Assembly: GCA_029448655.1 (NCBI GenBank)
Contig: JACCLO010000007.1
Span: 2,666,001 to 2,730,000, forward strand
Origin: Wolfiporia cocos
Lineage: Eukaryota > Basidiomycota > Agaricomycetes > Polyporales > Phaeolaceae
Length of the DNA: 64,000 nt
Direction: 5' to 3'
The position numbers and the translations under genes are program-made. Within the stretch, counting starts at the first letter, position 1; each line of letters starts with the position of its first letter. Below the pieces are notes generated by a model. It was given only the letters and a program-made list of their open reading frames with translations. It searched no databases and was not told where the DNA came from. Below, piece by piece: positions 57,790 to 64,000 of this stretch.

Positions 57790-60700
57790 GCGATACGTCT
57801 GCTTCATTCAGCATCGACGTTACTCTCTGGGTATACGGAACACACACGCAAGCCCAAGCACTCATCGATTCTGGAGCGTCAATAAGCGTAATAGACACCA
57901 GTTTCGTTGAAAAACACCGACTATTAGTCAGTCCAGCTGAACCGCCTATCACTGTAAGAAATGCAGACGGCAGCTACAACTCCGCAGGAAGTATTGACAA
58001 ACAAGTCAAAGCTTACGTCCAACACGGGGACCACAAGGAAACCATTAGATTCTACGTAATGGATCTAGGAAAGCAGGAGCTAATCTTGGGACACAACTGG
58101 CTAGTAAAACATAACCCACACTTCGATTGGAAGGAGGGTAGAATGGATTACAGTCGATGTATGGAAGCAGGAAAATGCATCCACGCTAGGAAACGCCCAA
58201 AAGGGCCATCGCACGAAGAGCACGCGGAGCTCAGCAAAGAGGAACACTACCTCTGGGAACTTCCTTATGACAAAATAGGAAAGGAAGACCCAACGAATCC
58301 GTTTGTCAACTGGATACAAACTCTAGACGACACGGACGAAGCCTTATTGGCTGAACTGGTTACGGAGATACTGTCTCTTGACAAAGAGACGGAAACTAGT
58401 TTCGAACCACCCAAAAAGTGGAAAGAACTAGTTCCCAAAGAGTATCAGGAATTTGGACCCACGGTATTTTCGCATAAAGCGTCCGACAGGATGCCTATGC
58501 GAAAGGAATACGATCACGCCATCGATATCAAAGAAGGCGCGATGTCACAGATTCTCAGAAATAGGTACCCCCCCCTGTCTCAAACCCAGGGCCTTAGGTG
58601 TACGGTATGTCATGTGACGTCTAGTAGATATAGTCGAGTAGTATAGCGGTTATGCACCATATGGCGCCTATCTAGGTCACGCAGTCTGCTTACGTATACA
58701 GAGGCTGTGTAGATAGCGCACGGACCCTTACTTTAGGGCGAGCCTTACTTCCCGCCGCGCGCATCTCTCTTTGTATATAAGGCTTCATGGTCTGAGGCGT
58801 ACTCCTCAGGCCTTTCAATCTCGACTCTGGGCTTGGCCCCTCCTCTCTTACTCATGCATGCTAGTCTGTGACGGCGCCCGTTGTGGTAGAAGCGCCATAG
58901 ATGGGTTATGCGTGAGTGACACTATGAGATTTGTGTCACGCAACCTATCCAAAAGCCGCCAAGCCATATCCAATGGCACCTGCAGAACGGAACTCTCTAG
59001 ATGAGTGGATCGACAAAGAACTCCGCAAAGGCTACATCCAACCAAGTCAATCCCCCTTCGCCAGCCCCATCTTTTTCGTAAAAAAGAAAGATGGTGGCCT
59101 CAGAATGGTAGTCGACTACAGGAAACTGAATGAAATAACAGTACAAAACAAATACCCGATTCCTTGCATATCAGATCTTATCGATCAGCTATCCTCCGCC
59201 TCTATTTTTACCAAAATAGATCTCAGGTGGGGATACAACAATGTGCGAATCAAGGAAGGCGACGAATGGAAGACCGCGTTCATTACGCATCGCGGTCTCT
59301 ACGAAGCCACGGTTATGTACTTCGGTTTCTGTAACGCACCCGGCACATTCCAGGCAATGATGAATGACGTCTTAGCCAACTTCATTAGAACCGGCAAGGT
59401 CATAGTTTACCTAGACAACATTCTCATATTCGGGAACGACTTAAAAGAGCATCGCGCCATTGTAAAAGGAGTTCTAAAAAGACTCCAGGACTGCGATCTC
59501 TTCGCCAAGCCAGAGAAATGTTTCTTTGAGCAGAGCTCGATTTAATACCTCAGACTCATCATCTCGAAAAATAAAATTGAGATGGACCCAAAGAAATACT
59601 CAGGAGTACAAGACTGGCCGCAACCTCGCAAGGTTAAAGAAGTCCAAGCTTTCCTAGGATTTGCCAACTTCTATAGAAGGTTTATCCAGGACTTCTCACG
59701 GCTAGCCCGACCCCTCACTCAGCTCACCAAAAAGGACCAGAAATGGACCTGGGGTGACAAAGAGAACCAAGCGTTCGAGACCCTGAAAAGGGCCTTTACG
59801 AGCGCTCCGATTTTACACATACCAGACCAAGACCAACCATTCCACATTGAGTCCGATGCATCGGACTTCGCAACAGGCGCAGTCTTATCACAACTGGACC
59901 CTTCTGATAAGAAGTACCACCCAGTAGCGTTCTATTCTAAGACAATGTCAGCACCTGAGCGGAATTACGAGATATATGATAAGGAACTCCTAGCCATTAT
60001 TCGAAGTCTCGAAGAATGGTGACATTATCTCGAAGGTCACAAACTGGAATTTGAAATATGGACAGATCACGCAAACCTGACCTATTTCAAAACGGCACAG
60101 AAACTCACACACAGACAGGCACGCTGGGCCTTATACCTCACCCGATTCAACTTCAAGTTGTATCACAAACCACAAACCAGGAAAAACAATGCTAACGGCA
60201 GACCCTCTGTCCAGGCGTCCAGATCATGAAGAGGGGGTGGAACTCGACAATAGGGATCAGATACTTCTGAAACCAGAATTTTTCGCTACGGAATTTGCCG
60301 TCTGAGCAGTCGAGGCCTCTCATCAATCAGAGAATGATCCTTCTCAAGAGACTTCCCTCCTAGAGACAATCCGCCTAGCACTACGAGATGAGAAGATAAC
60401 AAAGGACTACCAGGCCTTACTCTCATCAGGTCCCAGAGAATTCAAGAAGGATCTCCAGAAATGGAACTTCGAGAACGGACTTCTTCTCCATCGTGGGAAG
60501 ATATACGTACCAGACATCCAAGTACTACGCGACCAGGTGCTATCAATGCACCACGAACACGCCACTGCAGGCCATTTTGGTCGATGGAAAACGTACGAAC
60601 TCATCACACGCAACTATTGGTGGCCAAACCTCACCACCGATGTCAAGAAATACGTCCAACAATGCGACGTATGTCAGAGAATGAAAAACTGATCGGAGAA

Positions 60701-62459
60701 GCCTTACGGCCTACTCCAACCGAACCCGGTCCCAGAAGGACCATGGGATGTCATCACCACCGACTTCATTATGTACCTACCCAAATCAGTGCACAACCAA
60801 ATTACCTATGATTCCATCATGGTAATAGTGGACAGGCTCACGAAGCGAGCACATTTCTACCCCATCAATTCACAGTTCGGAACGAAGGATCTAGCAGAAA
60901 TACTTTACACTAGATTCTACCCATTACATGGTCTGCCTAAACAGATCATCACGGACAGGGGAGTGCAATATGCTTCAGAGCTATTCAAGGAGTTTTGTAA
61001 ATTCCTTAAGGTCGAACACTCCATGTCGACGGCCTATCATCCACAAACGGACGGGCAAACTGAAAGAGTCAATCAGACTCTGGAACAGTATCTAAGATGC
61101 TACGTCAACTCCTATGAGAAAGACAATTGGAGTCAGCTTCTCCCAACAGCAGAGTTTGCCTACAACAATGTAGCATCAGAATCTACTAAGAACTCGCCGT
61201 TCTATGTAGAACTCGGTAGACACCCACGGGCCGGCCCTAACGAGCAGTCCATCGGATCATCGGATCTCATTGACATCGCAGAACAGCGCTGGCAAGCGCA
61301 GGAACAAGTGAAAGCAGCAATGCAAGTAGCAGCAGACAGATGGAAATGGTACAACGATGAAGGGAAGAAACAAGCACCCTTCAAAGTTGGAGACAAGGTT
61401 TTGGTAGCAACAAAAGACTACCAAAAGACGGAACGAAGCTTAGCACCACGGTATATCGGACCATTCAAGATAGTAGAACAACTATCTCCGGTAACCTTCC
61501 GCCTAAGCATGGACTCTCAATATAGAGCCTATCATCCCGTCTTCCACGCCTCTAAACTAGTAATGTACCATGACCAAGGAACCTCAGAGTCGGAGCCTGA
61601 CAAGGCAGAAGACGACGAGGAAGTAGAATAGGAAGTGGAGGATATCCTGAGCCACAGAAAGCGGGGTCGCAAGACCGAATTCTTAGTCCGCTGGAAAGGC
61701 CACTCACAGGTATCTGACACATGGGAACCTGAAGGAAATCTTGAGGGCGCAGCCGAAATACTCAACAAGTACAAGGCAAAATCATTTGATCAAGCACCCA
61801 ACCCCCCTAGACGAAGCACTCGACACGATGTCCGAGTTGCTGAACCCGACGACACCGACTGGAAAGTTGGTGATTGGTACCTATGGCCAGATGACTGGCC
61901 GCTCCAAGTCGACCTCTATGAGGAAGGCGAGCTCGAAGCTAATCGCAAATGGCTCAAATGCGATCCGTTCGGAGACTTTGTAGACAACAACATAGTATTC
62001 AACGACTATCTCGAATTCGCAGTCAACGTGAATATCGAGAACTACGACGAACCTCTATACCCTCAACAGGGTACCCCACATGCAGCCGGCTATGATATCT
62101 ATGCCTCAAAGGAAGTAACCTTACTTCCAGGACAAACGACGATGATCGATACAGGACTAAAAATCCTGTTCCCTTACGGGAGCTATGGTCAACTTGTCAG
62201 TCGATCCAGTATGGCAAAGAAATCTTTAATCGTAGTAGGAGGCATTATCGACTGGGACTATAGAGGAGAAGTAAAAGTCATGATCCATAACCTGGGTCAA
62301 GAAGCCTACAACGTCAAGCCACGAGATAAAGTGGCTCAACTACTAGTACACCAGCAATCTCATCCAGAGATTCATCACAGTAGCCTAAAGACATACGAAA
62401 AGCGATACGAGCACCAAGGAGCACGAGGTACACAGGGATTTGGCAGCACGGGCAAGTAG
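57790..62459 (+). pseudogene. pol: Pol of family A: protease to chromodomain plus dUTPase, with many lesions
   Basis: Order matches the minus-strand element. Protease ALIDSGASISVID is near 57868. RT reads in 58939-59545 but with VIVYLDNILIFG, so the second Asp of YxDD is Asn. RNase H has HIESDASDFATGAVLSQ. The integrase zinc site (near 60550-60680) and DDE core are recognisable (ITDRGVQYAS, YHPQTDGQTE). The chromodomain has VEDILSHRK and LVRWKGHSQVSDTW. Breaks are the solo LTR 58543-58938, TAA 59543-59545, TGA 60020-60022, a 7-bp tandem duplication near 60165, TGA near 60303, TGA near 60690 and TAG 61629-61631. The terminal frame 61635-62459 is open and carries dUTPase (about 62070-62456) with all five motifs: AAGYDIYA, YGQLVSRSSMA, GGIIDWDYRGE, RDKVAQLL and GFGSTGK. 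A conserved linker, KWLKCDPFGDFVD, precedes it. Confidence 0.9.
58543..58938 (+). mobile_element. Solo LTR inserted in pol
   Basis: 396 bp, TGTCACAGATTCTCAG to TTTGTGTCA, with flanks CGCGA (58538-58542) and CGCAA (58939-58943), a 5-bp duplication with one change. The pol frame continues after removal of the LTR and one flank copy. It is younger than the host element. Confidence 0.85.
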
Positions 62460-62529
62460 ATCAACACAAAATCTAACCCTTAACTGGGCTCTAGTACCTA
62501 TCTACACTTCATCGAGGACGCTGAAATCT

Positions 62530-62542
62530 GAAGAGGGGGTAA
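62530..62542 (+). promoter_or_regulatory. Polypurine tract of the family A element
   Basis: GAAGAGGGGGTAA directly precedes the 3' LTR; identical to the tract of the minus-strand element. Confidence 0.8.
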
Positions 62543-63081
62543 TGTCACAGATTTTCCTAAGCTAACGCTTATTTTTCCCTAATTTTCCCTAACGTTCTAC
62601 AATTCCTACGCAATTGTCTCATTATAAGTTCCTAGTTCATATAGTTGTATTAACCTAAACGTCACATGTACGGCTCCGGTTCCTGTTACCGATCTTATCT
62701 TTATCTTATCTTAGATAGCAACTCTCCGTCATCTTATCTTCATCGTAGACAGACTTTCACGTCACAAGACTCATCACAAGTTCTTACTCATCGCGCGTCA
62801 GCACGATGACAATGCCTGACCGGCATATTACTCATACGATTACCAGGGGTCCTGCCCTTGTATCAATAGTCTTACCCGCGGTCCCGTTGGTCCCGCCCAC
62901 TGTATTAGAGGTCCCACTAGACATGTATATATACTGTACTCTGAGTCGCTTAGGACTCAGACTAGTTCATCTATCGACCACTGCTATTAGCCCCCAAAGC
63001 TAGTAGCTCATAAACCTCTGCTTATAAAGCCTTGTTACTCGTCCAACACCGCTTCAACAATCTATAAGTAAGTCTGCGTCA
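62543..63081 (+). repeat. 3' LTR, family A
   Basis: 539 bp. It ends ...CTGCGTCA three bases before the ATG of the following dUTPase ORF (context CACCATGG). Confidence 0.92.
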
Positions 63082-63083
63082 CC

Positions 63084-63680
63084 ATGGACAATCACAGGGA
63101 CAATGAAAAAGACTCTGAAGGCTATGACACTGGTGACGAGGTACCTGAAAAGGATCTCAAACCAGAGTCTAGATGGGTTAAAAGAGACCCCTTTGGAAAC
63201 TTTGTTGACGATAATACAATCTTTAACGAAGAATTAATCTTCGCCAAAGACTTCACCCCTGAATTAGCAGGAGACCAGTACCCTTCAAAAGGTACTCACC
63301 ATTCAGCAGGATACGACATAAAGTCTACTGCAGACGTAGCTATTCCCCCGGGAAAGCTAAGAATAATACCCACTGGACTCAAGTTCCTGCCCCCATACGG
63401 GCACTATGGACAACTCATGGCACGATCTAGCATGGCCCTAAAAGACCTACTAGTCATAGGAGGAGTCCTAGGCTGGGACTACAGAGGAGAAATCAAAGTC
63501 ATGATCCGAAATCTCGGTAATGACTATGCACATATTAATCAAACTGACAAAGTTGCGCAGCTGATACTCCTACCAACACCCAACCCTGAAGAAAACCTCA
63601 TAAGTATAGCAGGATATGACAAGCTATATGGAAATATGGGTACTCGAAAGGAAGGAGGATTTGGATCAACAGGGAGATAG
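63084..63680 (+). CDS. Free-standing dUTPase ORF with chromovirus linker; catalytic Asp replaced
   Basis: 198 residues. An acidic N-terminus (DNEKDSEGYDTGDE) is followed by the retroelement linker SRWVKRDPFGNFVDDN and the dUTPase fold (about residues 70-198). Motifs are AGYDIKS, YGQLMARSSMA, GGVLGWDYRGE, DKVAQLI and GGFGSTG. In the family motif 3 reads GVIDxDYxGE, and its first Asp is the general base; here the codon is GGC (Gly), where family A has GAC. If so the protein may bind but not hydrolyse dUTP efficiently. The ORF is intact, with its ATG in a favourable context right after a family A LTR. It is followed by the polypurine tract AAGGAGGGGGTAA and a family B LTR, so it is the 3' end of a family B element. 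Whether the ATG is native or a by-product of the junction is open. Confidence 0.85.
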   Translation: MDNHRDNEKDSEGYDTGDEVPEKDLKPESRWVKRDPFGNFVDDNTIFNEELIFAKDFTPELAGDQYPSKGTHHSAGYDIKSTADVAIPPGKLRIIPTGLKFLPPYGHYGQLMARSSMALKDLLVIGGVLGWDYRGEIKVMIRNLGNDYAHINQTDKVAQLILLPTPNPEENLISIAGYDKLYGNMGTRKEGGFGSTGR

Positions 63681-63707
63681 TCTCTTTATTCATGACGAAA
63701 AAAAGCT

Positions 63708-63720
63708 AAGGAGGGGGTAA
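63708..63720 (+). promoter_or_regulatory. Polypurine tract of a family B element
   Basis: AAGGAGGGGGTAA directly in front of TGTCACAGTTTTC, the start of the family B LTR. Confidence 0.75.
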
Positions 63721-64000
63721 TGTCACAGTTTTCTAGGCATTCACCTAGTATTTATACCAATTTTCTATGACTTGTGTTACAACAAGTCATGCCCAACGTA
63801 GTTAGCAACCCTAACCATGCAACGTGACATCTTCTCGAATCCTCTCGAAGGTTCCCGAAGTATAGTCATATCTTACTCGTCAGCGGCCCGAGAACTTGTA
63901 TTCTCGACCTTGGGGGCGAGTCCCCTCTTACCTCTGTGTGTGACCTTGCATGATACCATGGCAGTCTCCCTCCCTCTCTCTCTCACTGCTAGTCTTGGGG
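63721..64000 (+). repeat. 3' LTR, family B, cut by window end
   Basis: Starts TGTCACAGTTTTCTAGG and aligns with the minus strand of 51742-52248. The last bases, GCTAGTCTTGGGG, approach the family terminus GTCTTGGGTCA. Confidence 0.8.

Larger units (their letters stand above)
53584..63081 (+). mobile_element. Ty3/gypsy chromovirus with ORF0 and dUTPase, heavily mutated
   Basis: A 9.5-kb plus-strand element with LTRs 53584-54123 and 62543-63081 (540 and 539 bp, about 96% identical by eye). Order: LTR, leader, ORF0 (54728-55658), gag (55839-57712), pol (about 57800-62459) ending in chromodomain and dUTPase, polypurine tract GAAGAGGGGGTAA and LTR. Damage: frameshifts in ORF0 and gag, stops in ORF0, gag and pol, a 7-bp duplication near 60165, a solo LTR at 58543-58938, and an altered RT active site. 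The flanks (CATGA on the left, CCATG on the right) are not a target duplication. Confidence 0.92.

Overview
The window reads as nuclear DNA of a filamentous basidiomycete (Agaricomycetes; the order cannot be fixed from the sequence). Evidence: genes are cut into many short exons by 45-75 nt GT-AG introns. One host gene has 18 exons for about 512 codons, and another belongs to the basidiomycete-type DUF6534 membrane family. The repeats are fungal chromodomain Ty3/gypsy elements with many solo LTRs. There are no bacterial operons and no rRNA, tRNA or CRISPR that I can support.

Layout. 1-0.9 kb: a large palindrome. 1.6-6.0 kb: two lysine/glutamate-rich multi-exon genes of unknown function; the second has SUMO-interaction-like motifs and an in-frame stop. 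6.3-6.9 kb: a decayed FAD monooxygenase. 8.9-10.8 kb: a DUF6534 membrane protein gene. 11.1-14.6 kb: a nest of five transposons (solo LTR > two hAT elements > two more solo LTRs). 14.8-19 kb: further solo LTRs. 20.4-22.9 kb: an apparently intact class 3 aldehyde dehydrogenase gene with 12-nt and 7-nt microexons. 23.1-24.7 kb: two abutting hAT elements. 25-35 kb: solo LTRs, GGTTGTGG-type minisatellites and weak genes. 32.3-38.4 kb: two divergent repeat-containing genes, each with a solo LTR in an exon.

39.4-64 kb is a retrotransposon block. A nearly intact 9.9-kb Ty3/gypsy chromovirus lies on the minus strand (39393-49333). Next to it are the 5' part of a second family (49334-52248), interrupted by a complete 934-bp TRIM-type element, and a third, badly mutated element on the plus strand (53584-63081). 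Last comes a free-standing dUTPase ORF in front of another LTR (63084-64000). Both gag-pol elements end in protease, RT, RNase H, integrase, chromodomain and then dUTPase, and an extra ORF of about 310 codons precedes gag in the two families with readable gag. A relic of that ORF is present in the second family.

The most noteworthy system is this dUTPase-bearing, ORF0-bearing chromovirus group with matching short non-autonomous elements. LTRs of several families share the terminal sequence TGTCACAG or its complement, and the polypurine tract GGGGGTAA. Gene models were spliced by eye; exon borders in the host genes rest on reading-frame continuity and recalled family patterns, not on transcripts.
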